DNA from: JBCBSK01 sp039819185
GTDB lineage: Bacteria; Pseudomonadota; Alphaproteobacteria; Rhizobiales; Tepidamorphaceae
Reading direction: 5' to 3'
DNA length: 17,120 nt
NCBI GenBank assembly: GCA_039819185.1
Contig: JBCBSK010000074.1
Span: forward strand, 1-17,120
The position numbers were made by a program, and so were the translations under genes. Each line of letters opens with the position of its first letter. Position 1 is the first letter of the stretch. Positions 7,084 through 13,739 of the stretch are shown one piece after another. Under the pieces are notes generated by a model. It was not told the origin of the DNA. It ran no database searches and saw only the letters and a list, made by a program, of their open reading frames with translations.

Positions 7084-8091
7084 GTGCAACGCGGCGCGTG
7101 CACGCTCGGTGCCATGCCTCCGTCCTCCACATACAATGTTCGCGATCCCGACTTTGGGTTGAAGCTTGCCGCACCTGATCTCATGGCGCTGATCGCCGAT
7201 TGGCTCGTCTGGCTCAGTGCTGAACGCCGGCTGTCGCCGAAGACTGTTGAAGCCTACGAGCGTGACGTTCGTCAGTTCGTTTACTTCCTGCGTGATCATC
7301 TCGGAACGCGCCCCGGTCTTGCCGATCTCGAAGGCCTTGGGCCGAGCGACACCCGCGCCTTTCTCGCGTCTCGCCGGTCGGATGGAACCGGTGCGCGCAG
7401 CATTTCCCGACAGATTGCGGGGTTGAAGTCTTTGGTGCGGTTTGCCGAGAAGGCGCGCGGACTGGAGCTTAAGGTATTGACGGGTGTACGCGGGCCGAAA
7501 AAGCCGCAGAGCCTGCCCAAACCGCTTGATCGGATGTCCGCGCGTGAGGTGATCGAGCCGGATACCCTGCCCGCCACCGAGGAGCCCTGGATCATCGCTC
7601 GCGATGCAGCGGTTCTGACGCTGCTCTATGCCGGAGGCTTGCGCATTTCCGAGGCGCTTGGGTTAACGCGCGGTCAAGCGCCGCTGCCGGGTGAAGGCGA
7701 CAGCCTGCGTGTGACCGGCAAAGGTGGTAAGGTGCGGCTCGTGCCGGTACTAGACGTTGTGCGGACCCGTATCGCCGACTATCTCAGACTTTGTCCCTAC
7801 CGTCTGCCTCTGGATGGGCCACTCTTTGTTGGCGCGCGCGGCGGGCCGCTTAATCCGCGGCTGATCCAAAAACGGATGGAGCAGCTCAGAAGCGCGCTCG
7901 GCTTGCCGTCATCGGCCACGCCACATGCGCTCAGGCATTCCTTCGCGACGCATCTTCTGTCGAATGGCGGCGATCTACGCTCGATCCAGGAGTTGCTTGG
8001 CCATGCCAGCTTGTCGACGACCCAGGTCTACACCGAGGTCGACGAGGCACGGCTTCTCGAGGTCTATCGCGACGCCCATCCGCGCGCGTGA
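7084..8091 (+). CDS. xerC: Tyrosine recombinase XerC
   Basis: 335 residues from a GTG at 7084; the ATG at 7114 (residue 11) is an equally reasonable start. XerC with XerD resolves chromosome dimers at dif during division. The N-terminal SAM-like core-binding domain covers about 32-122 (WLSAERRLSPKTVEAYERDV) and the catalytic domain about 155-330. All six active-site residues are present: R187 (GGLRISEAL), K213 (TGKGGKVR), H281 and R284 (HALRHSFATH), H307 (LLGHASLSTTQ) and the nucleophile Y316 (VYTEV); the H281-H307-Y316 spacings equal those of E. coli XerD. The call of XerC over XerD rests on overall likeness. No attachment site or mobile cargo adjoins it, which argues for the housekeeping enzyme. 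It begins six bases after the VOC stop. Confidence 0.87.
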   Translation: MQRGACTLGAMPPSSTYNVRDPDFGLKLAAPDLMALIADWLVWLSAERRLSPKTVEAYERDVRQFVYFLRDHLGTRPGLADLEGLGPSDTRAFLASRRSDGTGARSISRQIAGLKSLVRFAEKARGLELKVLTGVRGPKKPQSLPKPLDRMSAREVIEPDTLPATEEPWIIARDAAVLTLLYAGGLRISEALGLTRGQAPLPGEGDSLRVTGKGGKVRLVPVLDVVRTRIADYLRLCPYRLPLDGPLFVGARGGPLNPRLIQKRMEQLRSALGLPSSATPHALRHSFATHLLSNGGDLRSIQELLGHASLSTTQVYTEVDEARLLEVYRDAHPRA

Positions 8092-8310
8092 TCCGTGCGG
8101 CCTGCCCAAACAATCGGCGCAGCGCTTGCAAAACAAGCTTGGTGGTCCGGTCAAATACGGTTAGCGTATCTGTCCGAGAAGCGGACGTTCGCGACACAAT
8201 CTTGCGCAAAGCTGGATTGATCATCGCGGGCCAACCGCCCAACCGACAGATGCAAGCGGACCTGTGCAGCAGTCCCTGCCCGCACGGACCCAGACCTAGA
8301 GGAGCTGACC
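8092..8310 (+). other. Intergenic region between xerC and small exported protein gene
   Basis: 219 bases with no supported gene. Two weak hairpins are visible: GCTTG-CAAAA-CAAGC at 8124-8138, and GTCCG-AGAAG-CGGAC at 8172-8186. Neither is followed by a T-run. The gap suggests the next gene has its own promoter, which I could not locate with confidence. A strong ribosome binding site (AGAGGAG, 8298-8304) ends the region. Confidence 0.4.
8298..8304 (+). promoter_or_regulatory. Ribosome binding site deciding the start at 8311
   Basis: AGAGGAG with a six-base spacer to the ATG at 8311. It is one of the best Shine-Dalgarno matches in the window and favours the 78-residue exported protein over the longer, different-frame ORF that overlaps it. 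Confidence 0.7.
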
Positions 8311-8547
8311 ATGAAAACGATCACGACTCTTTCGATTGCGACAATTGCGTCCCTCGGCATGGCGGGTGCGGCGCTCGCCGAAGGCTGCTTCTATGGCCAC
8401 ACCGCGTCGAAGTCGACGCCGGTGACGGCGGACGCCGAAGCGCCCGCAACGCCTGTCACGCTTGAAGCTGCGATCGCTGAGATGGAAGCTGCGGAGGCGG
8501 CCGAACTCGAAACGGCCCAGGCGCCCGCCGAGACCGTCAGCCAGTAA
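8311..8547 (+). CDS. Small exported acidic protein, function unknown
   Basis: 78 residues. Residues 1-23 form a clear Sec signal peptide: K2, a hydrophobic core ending SLGMAGA, and the cleavage site ALA|EG. The mature part of about 55 residues begins EGCFYGH, with a lone cysteine (C26) followed by a His. It continues as a Thr/Ala/Pro-rich linker and an Ala/Glu-rich tail (LEAAIAEMEAAEAAELE) likely to be helical and strongly negative, with about nine Glu and one Asp against one Lys. I do not recognise a family. The cysteine is at the third mature position and is not preceded by a lipobox, so it is not an obvious lipoprotein. The strong ribosome binding site and signal peptide make this a real gene. 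It runs tail to tail into panB with 27 bases between. Confidence 0.8.
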   Translation: MKTITTLSIATIASLGMAGAALAEGCFYGHTASKSTPVTADAEAPATPVTLEAAIAEMEAAEAAELETAQAPAETVSQ

Positions 8548-8563
8548 ACGATACCTCGATCGT

Positions 8564-8586
8564 GTCAGGGACAGTCAGTCCTTGAC
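8564..8586. terminator. Possible hairpin at the convergent end of the small protein gene and panB
   Basis: GTCAGGGAC-AGTCA-GTCCTTGAC: a nine-pair stem with one G-U pair and a five-base loop that overlaps the panB stop codon (8575-8577). It lies between two converging genes, where a shared terminator would be expected. No T-run follows in either direction, so the terminator role is weak. Confidence 0.3.
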
Positions 8587-9393
8587 CCCATAGACTTGGT
8601 CCGGGCCGGGAAACTGCCTTGCCCGGACCTCAGCCGCATAAGCCTCAACGGCCTGCTCGATCGCCGGTCCAATCTGACCGTAGGCCTTGACGAAGCGCGG
8701 CGGGGATGGGTTCAGCCCCAGCATATCTTCGAGCACCAGGATCTGGCCGTCACAGGTCGCGGACGCGCCGATGCCGATCGTCACGATCGGAATGTCCTTG
8801 GTGATCTTCGCAGCCAGTGGCTCGGCCATTCCTTCGAGCACGATTGAAAATGCGCCTGCGTCCGCAACGGCTTTCGCATCCGCTTCGATCGCCGGCCATT
8901 GATCGCGGGTCCGCCCTTGCGTCTTGAAGCCGCCCATTGTGTTGACGGCCTGCGGCGTCAGTCCGACATGGCCCATCACCGGAATGCCGCGCTCGACCAG
9001 AAAGCGGATCGTGTCGGCCATGCGCATGCCGCCTTCGAGCTTCACGGCACCCGCTCCGGTTTCCATCATCACGCGTGAGGCCGCCTGAAACGCCTGTTCC
9101 GGTGACCCTTCATAGGAGCCGAAGGGCAGGTCGATGACGACGAGCGCCTGGGACGCGCCACGCATCACCGCCTTGCCATGGGCGATCATCATGTCGAGCG
9201 TCACACCGATGGTGGAATCCAGCCCATGGATCACCATACCAAGGGAATCGCCGACCAGGATCAGGTCGACATGGCGGTCGACCAACCGGGCCGTGTGGGC
9301 GTGATAGGCGGTCAGGCAGACGACTGGATTGCCGCCCTTGCGGGCTGCGATGTCGGGCGCCGTCAGCATTCGAACGGGTTTTTGCGTGCTCAT
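8575..9393 (-). CDS. panB: 3-methyl-2-oxobutanoate hydroxymethyltransferase (ketopantoate hydroxymethyltransferase)
   Basis: 272 residues, near the 264 of E. coli PanB. It adds a hydroxymethyl group from 5,10-methylene-tetrahydrofolate to 2-oxoisovalerate, giving ketopantoate, the first committed step to pantothenate and CoA; it is a cytoplasmic TIM barrel acting as an oligomer. Metal ligands D49 (VGDSLGM), D88 (VIDLPFGSY) and E120 (VKLEGG) and the catalytic E187 (IVLEGMAE) are all visible, with the family stretch GHVGLTPQ. The ATG at 9393 lies 20 bases after the lpdA stop with only a poor Shine-Dalgarno, suggesting read-through from lpdA. panC, the usual partner, is not in the window. Confidence 0.96.
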   Translation of the reverse strand: MSTQKPVRMLTAPDIAARKGGNPVVCLTAYHAHTARLVDRHVDLILVGDSLGMVIHGLDSTIGVTLDMMIAHGKAVMRGASQALVVIDLPFGSYEGSPEQAFQAASRVMMETGAGAVKLEGGMRMADTIRFLVERGIPVMGHVGLTPQAVNTMGGFKTQGRTRDQWPAIEADAKAVADAGAFSIVLEGMAEPLAAKITKDIPIVTIGIGASATCDGQILVLEDMLGLNPSPPRFVKAYGQIGPAIEQAVEAYAAEVRARQFPGPDQVYGVKD

Positions 9394-9413
9394 CTATGAA
9401 GTTCTGGGCGCGT

Positions 9414-10817
9414 TCACATATGAATCGCGCGCTTGTCGACGGCGAGAGCGGCTTCCTTGACGGCTTCGGTCAGCGTCGGGTGGGCATGGCAGGTCCGCGC
9501 GATGTCCTCTGACGACGCGCCGAATTCCATGGCGATCGCGGCTTCGGCGATCATCGTGCCGGCATCGACCCCGAGGATGTGAACGCCGAGAACCCGATCG
9601 GTCTTGGCGTCCGCGAGGATCTTCACGAAACCGTCGGTCTGGTGATTGACTTTGGCGCGACCATTCGCGGTGAAAGGGAACTTGCCCGTAACATAGTCGG
9701 TGCCGGAAGCTTTTAACTCTTCTTCGGTCTGCCCGACGGACGCGACCTCCGGATAGGTGTAGACGACGCCAGGGATCACACTGTAGTTCACATGCGGCTT
9801 TTGGCCCGCGAGCATCTCAGCGACTGCCATGCCTTCGTCCTCGGCCTTATGGGCCAGCATCGGACCCTCGATAACGTCGCCGATCGCGTAGACCCCTGCC
9901 ACATTGGTCGCAAACGCGCCGTCTGTCTTGATCCGGCCACGGTCGTCCATCGTCACGCCAACCGAGTCCAGACCGAGACCCTCGGTGTAAGGCCTGCGGC
10001 CGATCGAGACGAGCACGACATCGGCATCCAGCACGTCTGCATCGCCGCCATTGGCCGGTTCGATCGTCACCTTGGCCTTGGTCTTCGTCGTCTCGACGCC
10101 GGTGACCTTGTGGCCGAGTTTGAAGATCATGCCTTGCTTTTGAAGAATGCGCTGGAACTGCTTGGAGACATCTGCGTCCATGCCCGGCGTAATCCGGTCG
10201 AGGAACTCGACGACCGTGACCTCACTGCCGAGCCGCCGCCAGACCGAGCCAAGTTCGAGCCCGATATAGCCGCCACCGACGACGACCATCTTTTTCGGCA
10301 CCTTGGACAGGACGAGACCGCCAGTCGAGGACACGACGATCTTCTCGTCGATCTCGACGCCCGGCAGCGGCATGACGTCCGACCCCGTGGCGATGACGAT
10401 GTTTTTGGTTTCGAGGCTTGTCGTCTTGCCGTCGGTGCCTGTGACATCGATCTTGCCCGGCGCTGTTATGGTGCCGTGGCCGATATGGGCGTCGATCTTG
10501 TTCTTCTTGAGCAGAAACTCGACGCCTTTCGTATTGCCGTCGACACCTTCGTCCTTGAACGCCATCATCTTTTTCAGGTCGAGCTTCGGGCTCGATACGC
10601 CGATGCCCATCGCATCAAAGGCATGGCCGGCTTCCTCGAACAGTTCAGACGCATGCAGAAGCGCCTTTGACGGGATGCAGCCGACATTCAGGCAGGTGCC
10701 GCCGAAGGTAGGGTCCTTTTCGACGACGGCGGTCTTCATGCCGAGTTGGGCCGCGCGAATGGCGCAGACATAGCCGCCCGGGCCGGTTCCGATGACGATG
10801 AGATCATAAGCTGACAT
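9414..10817 (-). CDS. lpdA: Dihydrolipoyl dehydrogenase (E3 of 2-oxoglutarate dehydrogenase)
   Basis: 467 residues, standard length. This flavoprotein reoxidises the dihydrolipoyl group of the E2 component and passes electrons to NAD+. The N-terminal FAD Rossmann motif is IGTGPGGYV (9-17) and the redox disulfide is C42/C47 in GGTCLNVGCIPSKALL. The NAD-binding motif VVGGGYIGLELGSVW lies near 175-190, the second FAD segment includes YAIGDV, and the C-terminal dimer interface holds the catalytic pair H446/E451 (HAHPTLTEAV). The ATG at 10817 has AGAGGA five bases upstream. It is separated from odhB by three small membrane-protein genes, and panB follows 20 bases later. Its position favours the 2-oxoglutarate complex, but the same E3 may serve pyruvate or branched-chain complexes. 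Confidence 0.97.
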   Translation of the reverse strand: MSAYDLIVIGTGPGGYVCAIRAAQLGMKTAVVEKDPTFGGTCLNVGCIPSKALLHASELFEEAGHAFDAMGIGVSSPKLDLKKMMAFKDEGVDGNTKGVEFLLKKNKIDAHIGHGTITAPGKIDVTGTDGKTTSLETKNIVIATGSDVMPLPGVEIDEKIVVSSTGGLVLSKVPKKMVVVGGGYIGLELGSVWRRLGSEVTVVEFLDRITPGMDADVSKQFQRILQKQGMIFKLGHKVTGVETTKTKAKVTIEPANGGDADVLDADVVLVSIGRRPYTEGLGLDSVGVTMDDRGRIKTDGAFATNVAGVYAIGDVIEGPMLAHKAEDEGMAVAEMLAGQKPHVNYSVIPGVVYTYPEVASVGQTEEELKASGTDYVTGKFPFTANGRAKVNHQTDGFVKILADAKTDRVLGVHILGVDAGTMIAEAAIAMEFGASSEDIARTCHAHPTLTEAVKEAALAVDKRAIHM

Positions 10818-10868
10818 GGGTGTCCTCTGAGCATCGAAGCAGAGTGAGTGAAGATGACGGAGGGCTTA

Positions 10869-11324
10869 TCACACGATCCGCCGCCGCGCCTTTAGATTAT
10901 AGGCATAGCCGACGATCATGGCTGCAACCGCGATACCGACGATGAGCGGTCCGATATGGGGAAATAGGGTTTCGAGCTGGCCCGTCGTGTAAAGATACCC
11001 TGTGTCGAGCAGGATCAGAACGAGCGCCACGGTAAACACGGCCGCCGCAATCGCCTTGCGGCGCACCAGCAGGATGGCGCCGGTGAGATTGAGCGCGGCC
11101 CCGACGGCCGCCAAGGCCCAATGCGGCCAGCCGATGGATCGGAGCATGGCCAGATCCTCCTCGGGAACTTGCGGCACCAGGCCGAACAGCGTTGCATAGC
11201 CGGCGATCAATGCGAGCGTTCCCAACAATACCCAGACCAGAATGACCCAGGTGAAGAATGGGCGTCGCCCCTCTGGAACGGGCGTATCCGTGTCTAAGCG
11301 TTCTTCCGGCGCGAGATCACTCAC
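10869..11324 (-). CDS. Four-helix inner-membrane protein, function unknown
   Basis: 151 residues. A charged cytoplasmic-looking N-terminus (about 1-22) is followed by four hydrophobic segments near 23-46, 67-86, 90-112 and 122-141, and a basic tail (KARRRIV) that would stay in the cytoplasm. I do not recognise the family and see no catalytic motif. The start is GTG at 11324; its last bases overlap the stop of the upstream LysE-type gene (GTGA, 11324-11321), a sign of translational coupling. lpdA starts about 50 bases after its stop. Confidence 0.8.
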   Translation of the reverse strand: MSDLAPEERLDTDTPVPEGRRPFFTWVILVWVLLGTLALIAGYATLFGLVPQVPEEDLAMLRSIGWPHWALAAVGAALNLTGAILLVRRKAIAAAVFTVALVLILLDTGYLYTTGQLETLFPHIGPLIVGIAVAAMIVGYAYNLKARRRIV

Positions 11325-11938
11325 GTTCGGCCTTCGAGCGCGAGCCTGAGGCCGAAACCCGCGAAGGCCAGCGCGACAGTCCGCCGAAGCCAGCGCATGG
11401 CGCGAGCGCTTGCGAGGACACGCGCACGGATGACCGCAGCGAATGCGCCGTAGACGATGAAAACCGCGAAGGTCATCGCCATGAAGACCAGCCCGAGCAT
11501 CACCATCTGACCAAGCGCGCCGCCGGCCGCCGGATCGACGAAATGCGGCAGAAAGGCAAGGAAAAAGGCCGAGAGCTTCGGATTGAGGATGTTGATGAGA
11601 AAGCCCGTCCGCACGAGGCGCAGAATGCTGGCGCGTTCCGCTGTCTCGTCATCGAAGCGCAGCGGGCCGCTGTCCTTCAGTGTCTGCCAGGCGAGATAGA
11701 GGAGATAGGCGGCGCCGAGAAATTTCAGCGTCTCAAACAACAGCGCGCTGGCATGAAGGAGTGCTGCGACACCAAGCGCGGACGCTGCGATATGCGGCAG
11801 GATGCCGAGCGTGCAGCCGAAAGCGGCTGCGATGCTTGGGCCGCGACCCGCCGTCATACCCGTTGCGACGGTGTAAACCACGCCGGTACCGGGGATCAGG
11901 ATGACGATCAGCGAGGTGATGAAGAAATCGAGACCCAT
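11321..11938 (-). CDS. LysE/RhtB family amino-acid exporter
   Basis: 205 residues, the family's usual size, with about six hydrophobic segments. The N-terminus MGLDFFITSLIVILIPGTGVVYTVATG matches the family's opening helix, with PGTG where many members have PGP. FGCTLGILPHIAASALG forms the second helix, and the third is followed by GAAYLLYLAWQTLKD. Members export amino acids or small metabolites using the proton gradient; substrate cannot be told. The ATG at 11938 has GGGGGAGA about six bases upstream. It lies 17 bases after the MAPEG stop, and its own stop overlaps the start of the next gene by four bases. Confidence 0.9.
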   Translation of the reverse strand: MGLDFFITSLIVILIPGTGVVYTVATGMTAGRGPSIAAAFGCTLGILPHIAASALGVAALLHASALLFETLKFLGAAYLLYLAWQTLKDSGPLRFDDETAERASILRLVRTGFLINILNPKLSAFFLAFLPHFVDPAAGGALGQMVMLGLVFMAMTFAVFIVYGAFAAVIRARVLASARAMRWLRRTVALAFAGFGLRLALEGRT

Positions 11939-11955
11939 AGAGTTCTCCCCCGCTC

Positions 11956-12348
11956 TTACGCCACAGCCAGAACCAGAAGGAATACGATCGCACCCGTTGC
12001 CACCGTCCAGATCAACGATCTCAGCCAGGGCAGGCCGGAGGCATAGGCCGGGACATAGAGGATGCGGGCTGCGAGATAGATCTGCGCCGTCAGGACTGTC
12101 GTGCTGCTGGTCTTACCGGTGATCACCAATACGATCACCGCAATGGCGAACAGCGGCACTGTTTCGAGGTGATTGTAGTAAGCACGGCGCAGTCGTCCCG
12201 CGATGCCGGTCGGCAGACGCTCCTCGTCGCGCGGGCCTGCGGCATAGCCGATGCCCATCTGCAGGACGCCGGGCACGGCATAGAGCGCGAACTGCACGAA
12301 CGCCAACAGTGCCGCATAGATGAGGATAGTGAGTTCCGGTGCCATCAT
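11956..12348 (-). CDS. MAPEG family membrane protein
   Basis: 130 residues with four hydrophobic segments (about 5-28, 62-78, 84-100 and 109-129). The family signature is RRAYYNHLETVPLFA at residues 54-68, including N59, E62 and P65. Eukaryotic members are membrane glutathione transferases and leukotriene synthases; bacterial members like this one rarely have a known substrate. Two ATGs stand in tandem at the start (12348 and 12345); neither has a strong Shine-Dalgarno. It lies 27 bases after odhB, so it is probably transcribed with it. Confidence 0.9.
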   Translation of the reverse strand: MMAPELTILIYAALLAFVQFALYAVPGVLQMGIGYAAGPRDEERLPTGIAGRLRRAYYNHLETVPLFAIAVIVLVITGKTSSTTVLTAQIYLAARILYVPAYASGLPWLRSLIWTVATGAIVFLLVLAVA

Positions 12349-12375
12349 GCGCCTATTGATTGATGCGGCGAGTGA

Positions 12376-13620
12376 TCAGAGATCAAGAACCAGCCGTTGC
12401 GGATCTTCGATTGCCTCTTTGACACGCACCAGGAAGGTCACCGCCTCCTTGCCATCGACGATTCGGTGGTCGTACGAGAGCGCCAGATACATCATCGGGC
12501 GCGCGACAATCTGGCCATCACGGACGACGGGGCGCTGCTCGATCCGGTGCATACCCAGGATACCCGACTGCGGCGCATTCAGGATCGGCGTCGACATCAG
12601 CGAGCCATAGACGCCGCCATTCGAGATCGTAAAGGTGCCGCCCTGCATCTCTTCCAAGCCAAGTTTGCCGTCGCGGGCGCGACGTCCGAAATCGTTGATG
12701 GTTTTTTCGACATCGGCAATCGACATCCGATCGGCATCACGGAGAACCGGAACGACGAGCCCCTTCTCGGTGCCGACCGCAACGCCGATATGGGCGTAGT
12801 TCTTGTAGATCAGGTCTGTGCCATCGATCTCGGCATTCACAGCCGGGATCTCTTTTAGGGCCGCGACACAGGCTTTAATGAAAAAGCCCATAAAGCCGAG
12901 CCGGACACCGTGCTTTTTCTCGAACAACTCTTTGTACTGGCTGCGGAGGTCCATTACAGCGCCCATGTCGACATCGTTGAATGTCGTCAGCATCGCAGCG
13001 GTGTTCTGGGCGTCCTTGAGCCGTTGCGCGATGGTCTGGCGCAGCCGGGTCATACGCACGCGTTCTTCGCGGACTTCGTCATCGGCTGGCGATGGCGCGC
13101 GTGCCTGGATCGGCGCTGCCGGCGCAGCCGGCTTCAGGCCGGTCGCGACGGCGGCGAGGACATCTTCCTTCAGGACCTGGCCGCGCTTACCCGATCCATC
13201 GACCTGATCGGCCGCCAGGCCAGCTTCGGCCAGCCGCTTCGCGGCTGCCGGCGACGGCGGCATGTCACCGGCCGTTTGAGCAGGAGCCTCAGGGGCAGGG
13301 ACTGGCTCGGGCCGTGGCTGAACCTCTGCGGGACCTGCTTCGATTGCTTCGGCGCTTCCGCCACCGGCCGGCGCAGCGCCAGCACCCTCTGCAAGCATCG
13401 CAAGCAGCGCGCCCACCTCGACGGTCTCGCCATCCTGCACCACGATCTCGGACAGTGTGCCAGATGACGGCGCAGGCACTTCAACCGTCACCTTGTCGGT
13501 CTCCAGCTCGACCAGCGGCTCATCAACATTGACCGCTTCGCCGGCCTTCTTGAACCATTGTCCGACGGTAGCCTCGGTGACCGATTCACCAAGGGTGGGG
13601 ACGCGTATCTCGGTTGCCAT
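12376..13620 (-). CDS. odhB: Dihydrolipoyllysine-residue succinyltransferase (E2 of 2-oxoglutarate dehydrogenase)
   Basis: 414 residues (synonym sucB). It accepts the succinyl group from E1 on its lipoyl arm and transfers it to CoA; 24 copies usually form the core of the complex. One lipoyl domain covers about 1-77 with the lipoylated K43 in ETDKVTVEVP. An Ala/Pro-rich linker follows, then the E3/E1-binding domain near 118-160 (PPSPAAAKRLAEAGLAADQV), a second flexible linker, and the catalytic domain from about 185 to the end. The active-site motif SYDHRIVDG holds H385 and D389. A single lipoyl domain and the close E1 gene favour 2-oxoglutarate over pyruvate. The ATG at 13620 has AAGGG about nine bases upstream. 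Nothing is missing. Confidence 0.96.
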   Translation of the reverse strand: MATEIRVPTLGESVTEATVGQWFKKAGEAVNVDEPLVELETDKVTVEVPAPSSGTLSEIVVQDGETVEVGALLAMLAEGAGAAPAGGGSAEAIEAGPAEVQPRPEPVPAPEAPAQTAGDMPPSPAAAKRLAEAGLAADQVDGSGKRGQVLKEDVLAAVATGLKPAAPAAPIQARAPSPADDEVREERVRMTRLRQTIAQRLKDAQNTAAMLTTFNDVDMGAVMDLRSQYKELFEKKHGVRLGFMGFFIKACVAALKEIPAVNAEIDGTDLIYKNYAHIGVAVGTEKGLVVPVLRDADRMSIADVEKTINDFGRRARDGKLGLEEMQGGTFTISNGGVYGSLMSTPILNAPQSGILGMHRIEQRPVVRDGQIVARPMMYLALSYDHRIVDGKEAVTFLVRVKEAIEDPQRLVLDL

Positions 13621-13643
13621 GGCGACTGCCCTTCAAGGTGTTA

Positions 13644-13658
13644 AGGGTCATAGACCCT
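13644..13658. promoter_or_regulatory. Short hairpin in the odhB leader
   Basis: AGGGTC-ATA-GACCCT: perfect 6-base arms with a three-base loop, about 24 bases upstream of the odhB ATG. It is one of two hairpins in the 119-base odhA-odhB gap. It may affect message stability or odhB translation; this is inference. Confidence 0.4.
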
Positions 13659-13681
13659 CGCGCGTGTTCTTGTCTGTTTGG

Positions 13682-13701
13682 TCCGGGCGATCACGCCCGG
13701 A
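13682..13701. promoter_or_regulatory. Strong hairpin in the odhA-odhB gap
   Basis: TCCGGGCG-ATCA-CGCCCGGA: a perfect eight-pair GC-rich stem with a four-base loop, about 40 bases after the odhA stop. On the transcribed minus strand it is followed by CCAAACAG, with no U-run, so it does not look like a full terminator. Placement between two genes whose products are needed in fixed ratio suggests a message-processing or 3'-end stabilising structure. Confidence 0.55.
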
Positions 13702-13739
13702 TGTGAAGAAAAACGGTCCCCTGTCATGGGGCTGTGGAC

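Noticed and set aside
6408..7184. 258-codon minus-strand ORF over the transaldolase end and the VOC gene
   Set aside because: It crosses two genes with clear family motifs on the other strand and is low-complexity Arg/Ser/His-rich.
7084..8091. Tyrosine recombinase as integrase of a mobile element or integron
   Set aside because: No attachment repeats, cargo genes or composition shift; closeness to XerC in length and motifs and a housekeeping neighbourhood favour XerC.
8088..8465. 125-codon plus-strand ORF starting in the xerC stop and overlapping the small exported protein
   Set aside because: It has no ribosome binding site of note and no family; the overlapping frame from 8311 has a strong Shine-Dalgarno and a signal peptide.
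9792..10670. 292-codon plus-strand ORF opposite lpdA
   Set aside because: It is antisense to a complete lpdA; its translation is Arg/His/Asp-rich without domain structure.
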